A stretch of 64,000 nucleotides of DNA from Streptomyces sp. NBC_01707 (GTDB taxonomy: Bacteria; Actinomycetota; Actinomycetes; Streptomycetales; Streptomycetaceae), in contig NZ_CP109190.1 of assembly GCF_041438805.1 (NCBI RefSeq), positions 992,001 through 1,056,000 on the forward strand. Reading direction: 5' to 3'. Shown here piece by piece: positions 9,330-18,770 of this stretch. Every line of letters begins with the position of its first letter. The stretch's first letter is position 1. A model generated the notes under the pieces. That model worked only from the letters and a program-made list of their open reading frames with translations. It did no database searches and was not told the DNA's origin. Both the position numbers and the translations under genes were made by a program.

Positions 9330-10855
9330 ACCGGGCAGCATCTCCTGCACCTTGGCCTTGAAGCCCTGCCGGACCATTCCGGCCTTGTCGCTGTCCCCCT
9401 TGAGGATCGCCGTCGCCGCGGCTTCGATCTGTTCGAGACTCGCGGGGGGGCGGAATCGGGGGCACGGCCGGGTCGGTACGGAAATCGATGACGAACGGCC
9501 GGTCAGCGCCCGGCGCCCGGTGCCAGGCCGCTTCCACCTCGCCAGGCTTCTCCACCCTCACGCCGTCAAGGCCGATCGAGCGGGCAAAGTCCGCGTAGGG
9601 CACGTCCGGGAGGGACTGGGAAGGCAGGAACTGCGGGGCGCCCGACATGGCGCGCATCTCCCAAGTGACCTGGTTGAGGTCCTGGTTGTTCAGCACCGCC
9701 ACAATCAGCCGCGGGTCGCCCCACTCCGGCCAGTACTTCGCCGCGGTGATCAGCTCGGACATTCCGTTCATCTGCATCGCGCCGTCCCCCACGAGGGCGA
9801 TGGCCGGCCGGTCGGGATGAGCGAACTTGGCTCCGATGAGGTAGGGCACCCCCGGCCCCATGGTGGCCAGGGTGCCCGACAGGGGCCCGCGCATCGATCC
9901 GCGCATCCGCAGGTGGCGTGCGTACCAGTTCGCTGCGGAGCCGGAGTCGGCGGCGAGAATGACGTTGTCCGGGAGCAGAGCGTCCAGGGGGTGGACGACG
10001 TATTCCGGGTTGATGGGATCGGCGTCGACGGCGACCCGGCGCTGCATGACTTCCCACCAGCGAGAGTGAGGTTTACCTCGAAGGGGTAGCGCAGACCGAC
10101 CATGAAGGGCTCGATATCGATCTGCACCGCGCGGGCCTGGTCCAGTTCGGGCATGAACTGGGTGTACGGGAAACTCGACCCCACAACCAGGAGTGTGTCG
10201 CAGCCCCTCATCAGCTCGTAGGAGGGCCGGGTGCCGAGCAAGCCGATGGAACCGGTGACGTACGGCAGAACGTCGGGCAGCGCGTCCTTCTCGAGCAAGG
10301 CCTTGGCCACACCTGCACCCAGCAGCTCGGCAAGCTGCTCGACCTCTGCCCGGGCCTCCTGCCCGATCAGAACGGCCACCTTCTCAACGGCGTTAAGCAC
10401 TTCGGCTGCCCGCGTGATCTCGTGAGCCGCAGGGATCGGGGCGTAGTCGGCCAGACCCAGGCTGGAGGGGACCATCTTGAACGAGTGGGTCGGCGGGGAA
10501 TAGTCCAGTTCCTGCACGTCCGCAGGGATCACGACGGCGGTGACGGTGCGTTTGGCGTAGGCGGTCCGCATGGCCCGGTCGATGACGTTGGGGAGCTGCT
10601 CGGGGACCGCCACCATCTCGCAGAACTCGGAGGCGACGTCCTTGTAGAGGCTGAGGAGGTCGGCTTCCTGCTGGTAGGAGCCACCCATGGCGCTGCGGTT
10701 GGTCTGCCCGCCGATCGCCACCACCGGGACGTGGTCCAGCTTGGCGTCGTAAAGGCCGTTGAGCAGGTGAATCGCGCCGGGCCCCGAGGTGGCGGCGCAT
10801 ACGCCGACCTTGCCGGAGAACTTGGCATAACCCACAGCCTCGAAGGCGGCCATCA
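9330..10855 (-). pseudogene. poxB: PoxB-like ThDP-dependent pyruvate oxidase, broken
   Basis: The intact enzyme uses thiamine diphosphate and FAD to turn pyruvate into acetate and CO2 at the membrane. Homology starts at MAAFEAVGYAKFSGKVGVC, so about 50 N-terminal residues, including the catalytic Glu region, are missing. Good matches continue (SGPGAIHLLNGLYDAKLDH, GSYQQEADLLSLYKDVAS). Around 10065 a deletion plus frameshift jumps from RYPFEVNL to RWWEVMQRRV. The ThDP-binding segment follows (ALVGDGAMQMNGMSELITAAKY, NNQDLNQVTWEM). A second shift occurs near a run of seven G at about 9447-9453. The gene is non-functional. Confidence 0.8.
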
Positions 10856-11010
10856 TGGCCGGATCGGGTAATGCGGGGGAAAATACGCCAGGGCAACCAG
10901 GTAGGACAGCGATACCGTACGCTGGCCATCGCGTCGCTTCCCGGTAGCCCACACGGATGGGTGACCGTCACAGCTGTCCCCGGTCCGCCCCCGACGGGCG
11001 ACAGCACTTA

Positions 11011-11044
11011 CTGGGCCCCCGAATATTAACGCTCGGGGGCCCAG
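11011..11044 (-). terminator. Terminator downstream of the 93-aa gene
   Basis: A 12-bp perfect stem (CTGGGCCCCCGA at 11011-11022 with its complement at 11033-11044) closes a 10-nt AT-rich loop. It lies 29 nt past the stop of the minus-strand gene ending at 11073. Confidence 0.65.
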
Positions 11045-11072
11045 CTCATGACCGCACCAAACTCCGACAAGG

Positions 11073-11354
11073 TTATTTGTTCCCCTCAAGCGGGGTGCTC
11101 GCCCGGAACTGGACAGTTCGCTTGACATCGGCGCGGTCGAGATCGCCATCCTTGGCGAAACGGGTAACGGCGTCTTGGACATCGCGTTCAAGATCGCGAA
11201 ATGCCCGCCATGCCGTCTCATGCGCCGCCGTCTGCGCTTCGGTCCACGGCTCGCCCGTCGGCGGCCCAAAGGCAGCCCGCAGTTCCGTGACCCGGTTATG
11301 GGCAGCAATGACGGCGCGCTGCAACTCGACCAGTTCTTCCAGGGTGTGTGCCAT
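11073..11354 (-). CDS. Conserved-looking small helical protein (93 aa)
   Basis: This encodes 93 residues, strongly helical and charged throughout (HTLEELVELQRAVIAAHNRV, WRAFRDLERDVQDAVTRFAK). It looks like a small soluble coiled or helical-bundle protein. I do not recognise a named family. A GGTGG motif lies close to the ATG and a strong hairpin follows the stop, both in favour of a real gene. It has no obvious partner: one neighbour is the PoxB pseudogene and the other side is empty. Confidence 0.55.
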   Translation of the reverse strand: MAHTLEELVELQRAVIAAHNRVTELRAAFGPPTGEPWTEAQTAAHETAWRAFRDLERDVQDAVTRFAKDGDLDRADVKRTVQFRASTPLEGNK

Positions 11355-11837
11355 TCCACCGATACTAAGCTAAAAAGCGTTTTGTCCCGGCGAAAGCATT
11401 TGGCTATGCAGCGCCGCCGTGGATGATTACGCAATGGTGGTCCAGGTAGAAGCACTGCCGTCCCGCATGGGATCCTCCCGGGTTGCGACCATGTACCTAG
11501 CCGCCCCCGCCGAGCCCGGCATCGCGGGATTCTACGAGACCCGGCGCACCCCATACGGAGTCAGGCGCATGATCGGCGACGTGCGCGGCGGGGCGTGCCC
11601 GCGGTGGAGCCGAGATCGCCCGCAAAAGCATCCAGTCCAACGAACGGTCAGGGCGGCGCCGATGTGTCATCGAAATCCATGTCCTGGCCGGCCGGATGGA
11701 GTCCAGCCAGTCGCTGTTTTCATCACCGCCACGGATCGCCACACCGTGAAGGTGGCCGAACTCGGTCAGAGAGCCAACCGTGCGCTGACCGACCAACGGA
11801 ATTGATCACGGGTCCCCTCGATCGCGCTTTCCCGGTC
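11355..11837. other. No recognisable gene
   Basis: Short frames on both strands lack ribosome sites or family signatures. One plus-strand frame ends VFITATDRHTVKVAELGQRA and may be the tail of a lost gene. I see nothing else definite. Confidence 0.35.
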
Positions 11838-13466
11838 CTATAGAACGTGGCCGCCGCTTCTGCCGTGACGTGCAAGGGAGCGCTGTAGAGCCGCCAGGAT
11901 GGCAGCGCTGCCTCGAGTGGCATGAAGAGCCGCGTGCGCTGCGTTGGCGCCAGGGGCGCCATGCACTCCGCCGCCCGGGTGGGCCGAGGCAGAGGCCAGA
12001 TAGAGGCCGGGGACCGGTGTCTCCGGCCGGCCCATACCGGGAACCGGCCGGAAAACCAGTTGTTGGTGCAGGTTGGCGGTGCCCCCGTTGATCGCGCCGT
12101 CATAGAGGTTACTGTCCGCTTGGTGTAGGGCGGGTGGTGCGAGAATGCGCCTGCTGATGATTTTATTGCGGAACCCCGGAGCGTAGCGCTCGATATGCCC
12201 CTCGATCCTGTCAGCCATCGCTTCCTGCTCCCGGCTGTCCCATCGCCCGGTCAGGTCGTCCGCGCCGGCGTCTCCCTTCACCGAGTGGGGCACGTGGGTG
12301 TAGGCCCAGGCGGATTCGGTACCGAGGGGCGAGCGGGTGGCGTCGGACGTCGTCATCTGGCCCACCAAGGTAAATGGGCGGTCAGGAATACGACCCATCG
12401 CAATCTGTGCAGCAAACCTGGTGAGTTCGTCCACACCCTCGGCCAGATGGACGGTGCCGGCCGAACCAGGCCCCTGGGCGCTCCAGGGCACCGGACCATC
12501 AAGTGCCCAGTCGACCTTGAAGGTGGCAAAGTCCCACTGGAACCGTCGTAGATCGTCGAAGATGCGGGGCGGCAAATGTTCCGCGCCCACCAACTCCTGA
12601 TACAAGGCAGGTGCCGACACGTCGGCAAGGACGGCCTTACGCGCCGTGATTGCCCCTCCCTGGGCTGTCCGCACCCCGACGGCCCGGCCCCGGCGTACGA
12701 CGACTTCGGTGACGCGTTGTCCGCAGTGCACCGCCGCGCCGCGCGCACTCAGACGCCGTACCAGAGCAGAGGTCAGTGCGCTGGATCCTCCTGCCGGCAC
12801 AGGAAAGCCGTACGACTGCCCGAGCATGGACATGAGCCAGCCGAAGCCACCGCTTCCCGCTGCCTCGGGAGCGAAATCCGCGTGCAACGCGTTCCCTGCC
12901 AACAGAAGCCGGCCCCCCTGACCGGCAAATTCCTCCTCGCCGAATCGGCGGACCGGCAGGAGCATGCTGCGTGCCAGCCTGAGCCCCCCTGCCGCTCGTA
13001 GGCGCCATGCCAGAACTCCTGCGGCGCGCAAGGGCGGAAACGGTGAGAACAGCGAGCTCAGGAGATCGTTGCCGATCCGGTCCCACATGTGACATAGGCC
13101 CATCCAGGCTTCCCCGTCACCAGGAGCGAACTCATCGAGACTCCCGGCCGTCACGTCGCGGTCGCGGTCGAGTACAGCGCACCTCCCGTCCAACAAGGGA
13201 TGCGCGAGTACATGTGGAGCATGGACCCACCGAAGGCCGTCCCGGCCCAGGTCAAGCCGAGACAGTACCGGCGACGCGGCTGCGAGCGGATAGAAGGCAC
13301 TGAATATGTCCGTGACATAGTCCGGATGGACCGCGCGATCACTACGCACGGCTCCGCCCGGTTCAGACTGAGCCTCGAACACCTCCACGGCCCACCCCGC
13401 ATCAGCGAGGAGATTGGCTGCTACCAATCCATTCGGTCCGCTTCCGATTACGACTGCGTCGGGCAT
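11838..13466 (-). CDS. Phytoene-desaturase-like FAD-dependent oxidoreductase
   Basis: This encodes a 542-residue flavoprotein with the N-terminal dinucleotide motif VIGSGPNGLVAANLLADAGW and the C-terminal FAD motif near GLYLASASAHPGGGVHGAPG. Both are typical of the CrtI/phytoene-desaturase and isoprenoid-oxidoreductase family. The length is complete. The ATG at 13466 is preferred to a GTG 6 nt upstream because of GAGAGGCG spacing. No carotenoid genes are nearby, so the substrate cannot be inferred. A short, frameshifted copy of the N-terminus of a relative lies at 20.7 kb. Confidence 0.85.
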   Translation of the reverse strand: MPDAVVIGSGPNGLVAANLLADAGWAVEVFEAQSEPGGAVRSDRAVHPDYVTDIFSAFYPLAAASPVLSRLDLGRDGLRWVHAPHVLAHPLLDGRCAVLDRDRDVTAGSLDEFAPGDGEAWMGLCHMWDRIGNDLLSSLFSPFPPLRAAGVLAWRLRAAGGLRLARSMLLPVRRFGEEEFAGQGGRLLLAGNALHADFAPEAAGSGGFGWLMSMLGQSYGFPVPAGGSSALTSALVRRLSARGAAVHCGQRVTEVVVRRGRAVGVRTAQGGAITARKAVLADVSAPALYQELVGAEHLPPRIFDDLRRFQWDFATFKVDWALDGPVPWSAQGPGSAGTVHLAEGVDELTRFAAQIAMGRIPDRPFTLVGQMTTSDATRSPLGTESAWAYTHVPHSVKGDAGADDLTGRWDSREQEAMADRIEGHIERYAPGFRNKIISRRILAPPALHQADSNLYDGAINGGTANLHQQLVFRPVPGMGRPETPVPGLYLASASAHPGGGVHGAPGANAAHAALHATRGSAAILAALQRSLARHGRSGGHVL

Positions 13467-13508
13467 CGGCACGCCTCTCGTCGACGCGGCCCGGCCGCAG
13501 GCGGGACA

Positions 13509-13697
13509 TCACTTGAAAGCTTCACCAGCGTCAGCGGGGTCGCAAATCGCCCCATCGACACAGCTCAAGCGCTCTTCCCGATGCCCGCGTGACCAACTGG
13601 GCAGCGTGTGAGACGTACGCGGTGACGAATCGCCACGAACGTCTCCCGCGTTCCGCTCGGTCGATGAAATCCTATGCCTTGTCACTGTGCTCCTCAT
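13509..13697 (-). CDS. Possible short gene with a strong ribosome site
   Basis: The ATG at 13697 has TAGGAGATCCAC directly before it, a good site. The 62-residue product, rich in Arg and Ser, matches nothing I know. In a neighbouring frame the same DNA reads FIDRAERGRRSWRFVTAYVS, which looks more protein-like, so the gene may be frameshifted. It lies just upstream of the phytoene-desaturase-like gene on the same strand. I treat it as a candidate only. Confidence 0.25.
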   Translation of the reverse strand: MRSTVTRHRISSTERNAGDVRGDSSPRTSHTLPSWSRGHREERLSCVDGAICDPADAGEAFK

Positions 13698-13948
13698 GTG
13701 GATCTCCTAGCCCGGCAGTGAGTGTGCGGTCTGGGCGCGGAAGCTGAGCTAGAGCAGCCATTCATCTTCACGTCCACCCAGCTCCGGCGATGCGCAGCGC
13801 GCGGCAGCAGTGGAGAATCCTCCGTGACAGCAAGAAGTACCCGAACCGCCCCGTCCCCAGGTGAGGGCTTCTCCGCAGACTCAATGCTGTCCCCACTCCC
13901 CTCCCGGCGGCGCAGCCTTCCTGTGCCGAGACTCAGCCCACGACGGCT
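13698..13948. other. No recognisable gene
   Basis: This is the spacer between two minus-strand genes. No hairpin, promoter or conserved frame is evident. Confidence 0.3.
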
Positions 13949-14836
13949 TCAGGGCAACGGGATACCGCCGGTGGCATTCATCACTTCCCCGGTGATGTAG
14001 CTTGCGCTCGGAGAGGCCAGGAAGACGCAACACGGCGCCATCTCCGCCAGCTGCGCGGCCCGACCAAGAGGGCTCTGCTTCCCGAACTCCTTGGTGTTGG
14101 GCAGGGTCGCCGGAATGAGGGGGGTCCAAACCGGTCCTGGTGCCACAGCGTTGACCCGGATGCCCCCGGGCGCCAGCATCTGGGCGAGGCCGTGGGTGAA
14201 GGTGACGATGGCCCCCTTCGTCATGGCGTAATCGAGCAGGTGCGGGCTGGGTTTGTACGCCTGGACCGAGGTCGTGTTGGTGATCGAACCGCCCGCCGGG
14301 ATATGGGGCAGCACCATCTTGCACAGCCAAAACATCCCGTAAAGGTTGGTACGCACGACGCGATCGAACTGTTCGGTCGAGATGGCCGTGATCCCGTCCG
14401 GCTGCGACATCTGATACGCGGCATTGTCGACCAGGATGTCGATCTGCCCGAACTCCGAAACCGCCCTTTCGACGAATGCGCGGCACTGCTCCTCATCCCG
14501 AATAGCGCAGGGCACGGCGACGGCTCGTCGCCCCGCGTCCTCGACCAGACGGCAGGTATCGCCGGCCTCGTCTTCCTCCGAGGACAGATGGGTGAACAGC
14601 ACATCGGCGCCCTCCCTGGCATACGCCAGAGCAACCGCGCGGCAGATGCCGGAGTCGCCCCCGGTGACGACAGTCCTGCGATCCGACAGGAGGCCGCTGC
14701 CGTTGTACGAGTCCTCGCCGTGGTCAGGCGGTGGATCCATCGGTGCGGTCCGGCCGGGATGCTCCTGATCCTGCTGGGGAAACTCCGGCTGCGGGAACCT
14801 GTCGGTCGGGTCCTGCGGCTGATGCGCTTCGCTCAT
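13949..14836 (-). CDS. Short-chain dehydrogenase with GSP39/YghA-type N-terminal extension
   Basis: This encodes a 295-residue classical SDR. An N-terminal Pro/Gln-rich extension (about 45 residues) is typical of the general-stress SDR group (GSP39/YghA). The cofactor motif is TGGDSGICRAVA; the usual last Gly of TGxxxGIG is Cys here, which is unusual. NNAAYQ-type and catalytic sites follow (VDNAAYQM, TTSVQA Ser, YAMTK Tyr/Lys). The family reduces or oxidises aldehydes and alcohols with NAD(P). The length is normal. It sits among other stress genes. The Cys substitution may affect cofactor binding. Confidence 0.87.
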   Translation of the reverse strand: MSEAHQPQDPTDRFPQPEFPQQDQEHPGRTAPMDPPPDHGEDSYNGSGLLSDRRTVVTGGDSGICRAVALAYAREGADVLFTHLSSEEDEAGDTCRLVEDAGRRAVAVPCAIRDEEQCRAFVERAVSEFGQIDILVDNAAYQMSQPDGITAISTEQFDRVVRTNLYGMFWLCKMVLPHIPAGGSITNTTSVQAYKPSPHLLDYAMTKGAIVTFTHGLAQMLAPGGIRVNAVAPGPVWTPLIPATLPNTKEFGKQSPLGRAAQLAEMAPCCVFLASPSASYITGEVMNATGGIPLP

Positions 14837-15261
14837 GGCTGCTCAGTCTCAGTCCTCCTCGTCGCGTGGCTTCTTCGTCGCAGGGACGGACGCTCCGGTG
14901 CGACGCTGCGGACTCCATGCTTCACCACCCGTGACATGTTGCGTCGGGCGAACAGCAGTGCGGCCACATCGCCTCTGCAGACATTTCTGTGCAGGAAGAA
15001 CCTGTGGGCTCTGTGCGAGGCTCTGCCCCGTAGTGAGCGGAGGAACTGCGTGGGTGCGCGACACTCGAGCCCGGCAGGAGGCCGTGCTGGACACAGAAGG
15101 ACCGGGTCTCCCGTCATTCCCATCGCAGCCGGCCCCCACGGCGCGTCGGCCCGGACTGGGCCGACGGCGACATTCCGTCCTGTTCCCAGGCCGCCTGGAC
15201 GAAATTTCCAGCCCAGAACGAGTCGAATGGAGGTTCCGTACGGCGCCCAGGGTGTGGGCTG
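14837..15261. other. No recognisable gene
   Basis: Frames up to about 100 codons exist on both strands, but they look like random high-GC sequence. An AGGAGGACTGAG motif near 14860 on the minus strand lies too far from the SDR start to be an ideal ribosome site. No other signals are seen. Confidence 0.35.
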
Positions 15262-15588
15262 TCAGCGGCCGAGCGCCTCGCGCAGCTCCTGCTTGTTCAT
15301 CGTCGAGCGGCCCTCGACATTCTTCTTCTTGGCTTCTTCGTAAAGCTGGTCCTTGGTGGGTCCCTGCGCTCCGCTGTGGGACCGCTCGCCGCCCCGCTGT
15401 GAGGCGGACTTCGGATCGCGGGTTGAGGTCTTGCTGGCTGACTTCGCCTCCCCGGACCGGGCACGCTCCTTGTTGACAGTGCGCGAGGCAATTTCCTTCG
15501 CTCGTCCCTCGGAGGCACCACGCTTCTCGGCGCTCTCCTTGATGTGTTCGTACTGGCGCTCCCGCTTACGACTCGATCCCGCCGGCAT
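15262..15588 (-). CDS. Plasmid-stabilisation-like / Rho-N-domain small basic protein
   Basis: This encodes 108 residues. The N-terminus (MPAGSSRKRERQYEHIKESA) and the middle are Arg/Lys/Ser-rich and probably disordered. The last 35 residues form a LEM/Rho-N-like helix-turn-helix fold (TKDQLYEEAKKKNVEGRSTMNKQELREAL). Actinobacterial proteins of this layout are often named plasmid stabilisation protein, but the role is unproven. The start is chosen by AAGGAGCGG 6-8 nt upstream; a longer in-frame start at 15732 is rejected. The same terminal motif is found at the end of the Ku remnant at 6.5 kb. Confidence 0.75.
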   Translation of the reverse strand: MPAGSSRKRERQYEHIKESAEKRGASEGRAKEIASRTVNKERARSGEAKSASKTSTRDPKSASQRGGERSHSGAQGPTKDQLYEEAKKKNVEGRSTMNKQELREALGR

Positions 15589-15826
15589 CACACCGCTCCT
15601 TCTCGCATTCGACACTTCGCGCGGCAGCCCCGCGGTATCGATTCCGCGCCTCGCACGGAATTCCGTACCGGGCCGCCGCATGCACTTCACCCATGTGCCC
15701 AGAACACCCCGTACACCCCCCCGGGAGAGCACACAGAACTACGGCACTGGCCGAGAAGACTGCCTGCGCTCAGGAGCCCACCTCGCCGGCATCCTGCTCC
15801 GCCGTGTGCTGACGGCGCCTGGGCGG

Positions 15827-16232
15827 TCAGCCGACGGACAGGGCTTCGACCAGGTCACCCACGGCCGGGTCGGGCAGTGCCCGGGCGACATCGGCCTGGG
15901 CGACCATCCGACCAGCGTGTGACCGTCGATGACCGGCAGTCGACGCACCTCATCGTGCGGAGAATCTCCGACGCGTCGTCGTCCGCGCCGATCGTGACGG
16001 CTTCACCCTGCGCCAGCTCGCCCGCCTTGATCTCGGCTGGATCCTTGTCCGCCGCAAGCACCTTGACCACGATGTCGCGGTCGGTGAGTACGCCCTTGAG
16101 GCGCTCGTCAGCTCCGCAGATAGGCAGAGCACCCACACCCAGCTCGGCCATCTTGTGGGCGGCGAGGAGAGCGGATTCGTTCGCGCCGATGCACTCGGCG
16201 TCTGGCGTCATGATCTCTCGCGCGGTAGTCAT
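15827..16232 (-). pseudogene. CBS-domain protein, frameshifted
   Basis: The intact type is a 135-140-residue protein with two CBS motifs that bind adenosine nucleotides. The first CBS and half of the second read normally (MTTAREIMTPDAECIGANES, LPICGADERLKGVLTDRDIV). After EILRTM the frame must change to read VRRLPVIDGHTLVG. It must change again to read MVAQADVARALPDPAVGDLV. Two indels therefore separate the ending from the start. If these are assembly errors the gene would be intact; the sequence as given is broken. Confidence 0.75.
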
Positions 16233-16313
16233 CACACACGCTTCCTTCCCGATCGGATTCGGTTCCGGCTTCAGCACGATCCCCGCCACCCGTAGGTCGC
16301 GACATGGACACTC

Positions 16314-16808
16314 TCACGTGCTGAGCAGCCGGTTGAAGAACGAGCGGTAGCGCTGAAACGCTATGCGCAGATCCTCGGTGAGGACCTCCTCGCCCCGTCC
16401 CCACTGGCTTTCGAGCCCTTCCTTGCGGGCTGCGAACGACCGGGCCAGTGTCTGCATGACCTCGGCGACCAAGGCGTCGGCCGTACGGACGGCGTCCTGC
16501 GGATCGTCGACGAAGGCGGTCTGGACGGCCTGCCATTTGGACTGGAACGCCTCGGCTTCCTCGGGACCGAGAAGCGGCTCGTTCTCTTGGCCCTGCTCCG
16601 GCGCCGAGGAGCCCGGTGTGCCAGCCGCCCGCTCTGCAGACACGGCGTTCTCAGCAACATCTCCGGCGTACGGGGGCGCTTCATCTGATGCCGCCGGTGT
16701 GACACGATCTGCGTCCCGGTCGTCCCCAGGCCGGGCGAGATCCTCGATGCCCAGGCCCTCGTCAGTCGCGCCGCCCCGGTCGCCTGCTCCACCGCGTTCG
16801 CGCTGCAT
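16314..16808 (-). CDS. Hypothetical protein, paralogue of the next gene
   Basis: This encodes 164 residues. The first 85 are acidic, Pro/Ala-rich and probably disordered, ending in GQENEPLLGPEEAEAF. Residues about 87-164 form a helical domain (WQAVQTAFVDDPQDAVRTAD, IAFQRYRSFFNRLL). The same domain, WNSVQEHFVDRPQEAVGEAD and MVHYRALFDDLL, occurs in the gene at 16882-17436. A degraded piece of a third copy lies at 32.7 kb. The family is widespread in Streptomyces but has no known function. It is probably cytoplasmic and likely co-transcribed with its paralogue, 73 bp away. Confidence 0.75.
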   Translation of the reverse strand: MQRERGGAGDRGGATDEGLGIEDLARPGDDRDADRVTPAASDEAPPYAGDVAENAVSAERAAGTPGSSAPEQGQENEPLLGPEEAEAFQSKWQAVQTAFVDDPQDAVRTADALVAEVMQTLARSFAARKEGLESQWGRGEEVLTEDLRIAFQRYRSFFNRLLST

Positions 16809-16881
16809 GCTTGTTCACCTCGTCCGAATAGGTTTCGACGGGATCTCGTTCGGTCGCCCGCAGGTTTGCGCGGGCGCCGGG

Positions 16882-17436
16882 TCAAGCGTGTTGCTGCCCC
16901 GGCCTGTCGCCGTCGGTGAGCAGGTCGTCGAAGAGTGCGCGGTAGTGCACCATCGCTCCCCGCAGTTCCTCGGTGGTCGTCTGCCGGCCCCCGGCTCGCG
17001 CATTGACTTCGTGGGCGGCGCGGTAATGCTCCAGCGTGCGCCCGTGTTCGACCGACAGGTCCTTCACCTGCTGCTCATGGCCCTCGGTCGGGTAGCCACG
17101 TTCCTTCATGAGCCGGGTCACCAGCTGGTCCGCCTCACCGACCGCCTCCTGCGGACGGTCCACGAAGTGCTCCTGCACGCTGTTCCACTCCTGCGCGTAC
17201 TGCTGACGGGCAGTCGTGGGCAGCGGCTTCAGGTCGAGGTCGTCGTGCCGCTGCTCGCGTTCGCGCAGATCACGCTCGGCCGCCGTGCGGCTGTCACCGG
17301 ATTCGACAGCGCGCTCGTATTCCGGCCCGAAGCGCTCCCGCAGATGACGGCGACGGACTGCCATCCACACGCCGATCACCAGGACGATGACAACGACCGC
17401 CGCAACAATGCTCGCAATGATGATGCCTGACGACAT
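16882..17436 (-). CDS. Membrane-anchored hypothetical protein with the same helical domain
   Basis: This encodes 184 residues. A single membrane helix spans about residues 4-27 (GIIIASIVAAVVVIVLVIGV), followed by a basic stop-transfer run (RRRHLRERFG). A cytoplasmic helical domain shares WNSVQEHFVDRPQEAVGEAD with the gene downstream. The start at 17436 follows AGGGAGGCACCCG; an in-frame start at 17475 is less likely. One soluble and one anchored version side by side suggest they form a pair. The function is unknown. Confidence 0.75.
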   Translation of the reverse strand: MSSGIIIASIVAAVVVIVLVIGVWMAVRRRHLRERFGPEYERAVESGDSRTAAERDLREREQRHDDLDLKPLPTTARQQYAQEWNSVQEHFVDRPQEAVGEADQLVTRLMKERGYPTEGHEQQVKDLSVEHGRTLEHYRAAHEVNARAGGRQTTTEELRGAMVHYRALFDDLLTDGDRPGQQHA

Positions 17437-17812
17437 CGGGTGCCTCCCTTGATGTCGCTGCACGGTCCCTATCACCCGGCCCTGCGCGCGGCAGCCCGAG
17501 AGACGATTCCCGCGCCCCGCGCATCACCCTCAGCGGGCAGCCGCACGCATTCCAGGCATACGCCTACAACTGCCCGCCCGCCACTCGACAGAGCACGAAC
17601 ACGCGCAGAACCCCGAGATGCGACGAGTAGCTACGGCCAGGTTGCTCCTGATACGCCGCACGTTTCTGGCGGGCGCAGAGGCACAGTTCTCCAGCACACA
17701 ACAGACGCTGAGGCCGCGCGTCTGCGCAAGGACGCACGCAACCCCCGGATGGCCGATAACGGGCGCGACCGCCCCATCGTTGATTCTCACACCGATGCCA
17801 TGAGGACACGAG
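17437..17812. other. No recognisable gene
   Basis: This contains the upstream region of the membrane-anchored gene. Open frames are random in composition. No clear promoter is seen. Confidence 0.35.
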
Positions 17813-17998
17813 ATGGGGCGACGAGTGGAAGACCACAGAACCCAGCCATTCGATGGACAGGGCACAGGATCAGGCCTCTACACCGCCGACCAGGCAGCGG
17901 TGATGGCCATGGCGATCGTCACCCAAGTCCACGCCGCGGCGACCAGGCTGGAGGGTCTCGCCGAACACCTACTGGCGCTTGAGGAGCACGGTTACTGA
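17813..17998 (+). CDS. Small hypothetical protein (61 aa)
   Basis: This encodes 61 residues. The C-terminal 38 form a plausible amphipathic helix pair (ADQAAVMAMAIVTQVHAAAT, RLEGLAEHLLALEEHGY). GAGGAC lies 6 nt before the ATG. I do not know the family, but the pattern looks protein-like rather than random. It ends 60 bp before the IS630 remnant. Confidence 0.4.
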   Translation: MGRRVEDHRTQPFDGQGTGSGLYTADQAAVMAMAIVTQVHAAATRLEGLAEHLLALEEHGY

Positions 17999-18056
17999 GC
18001 TTTGCGGGTTGTCGTCGGGGAGTGGCGGTTCATGATCCCTGCGGTATGCCGGTGGT

Positions 18057-18525
18057 ATGCGTTATCCGGAGGGTGCTGAGCGTCGGGCGTTTCGGGAGGG
18101 GATCCGGCTTCGGGCCAGCGTGCAGTTCGCGGCGGGTGAGAAGACCGCGGTGATCGCGAAGGATCTGCGGGTGAGTGTGCGGTCGGTGGAACGCTGGCGT
18201 CGTGCGTGGCGCGAGGGCGGCGCGGAGGCCCTGTGCTCGACGGGCCCGGCGAACTGCCCGACCGTCACCGGTGCCCAGTTCGCCGTGCTGGAGGAAGAAC
18301 TCGGCAAGGGCCCGTCGGCGCATGGCTTCGACGATGAACGGTGGACGCTTGCCCGGGTCCGGACGGTGATCCGCCGTCGGCTGCAAGTGAGTCTGTCGGT
18401 GCGACGGTGTGGCGGCTGCTGAAACGGCATGGCTGGTCCTGGCAGGCACCTGCCCGCAGAGCACTCGAACGCGACGAGCATGCCGTTGAGCTGTGGAAGA
18501 AGGAGGTGTGGCCGGGGGTCAAAAC
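18057..18525 (+). pseudogene. IS630-family transposase, N-terminal remnant
   Basis: The first 105 residues give the helix-turn-helix DNA-binding half of an IS630-type transposase (ASVQFAAGEKTAVIAKDLRV, SVRSVERWRRAWREGG, GFDDERWTLARV). Near 18390 a frameshift moves to GATVWRLLKRHGWSWQAPAR and ELWKKEVWPGVKTR. After this the sequence is unrelated, so the DDE catalytic half is absent. It cannot transpose on its own. Confidence 0.75.
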
Positions 18526-18639
18526 CCGCCCGCCATCGCATCAGCGTGCTGTTGGCGATGCTCCGCGATGACACCTTCATGAACCCCGAACCCCACGCCT
18601 CGCTTGACGAAAGACGTAGAGGCACCGCCCCAGACCATG

Positions 18640-18728
18640 TCTCTGCATGGATTTGTCGCCGATGGCCGTGCCGAGGGTCTCCCTCATCTGCGAGTGATCT
18701 GTTTCGACTTCGCCGCGCCCTTGGTCAT
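18640..18728 (-). pseudogene. CsbD-like gene, frameshifted remnant
   Basis: A strong ribosome site (GAAAGGAAGGG) precedes an ATG at 18728 that reads MTKGAAKSKQIT and stops after 13 codons. In the next frame the DNA continues QMRETLGTAIGDKSMQRHG, a CsbD-type pattern, before losing similarity. It lies 42 nt downstream of the hemerythrin gene and was probably its operon partner. Confidence 0.5.
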
Positions 18729-18770
18729 CAGAATCCCTTCCTTTCAAGAGTCGGGCAGCGTCCAGCAAGG

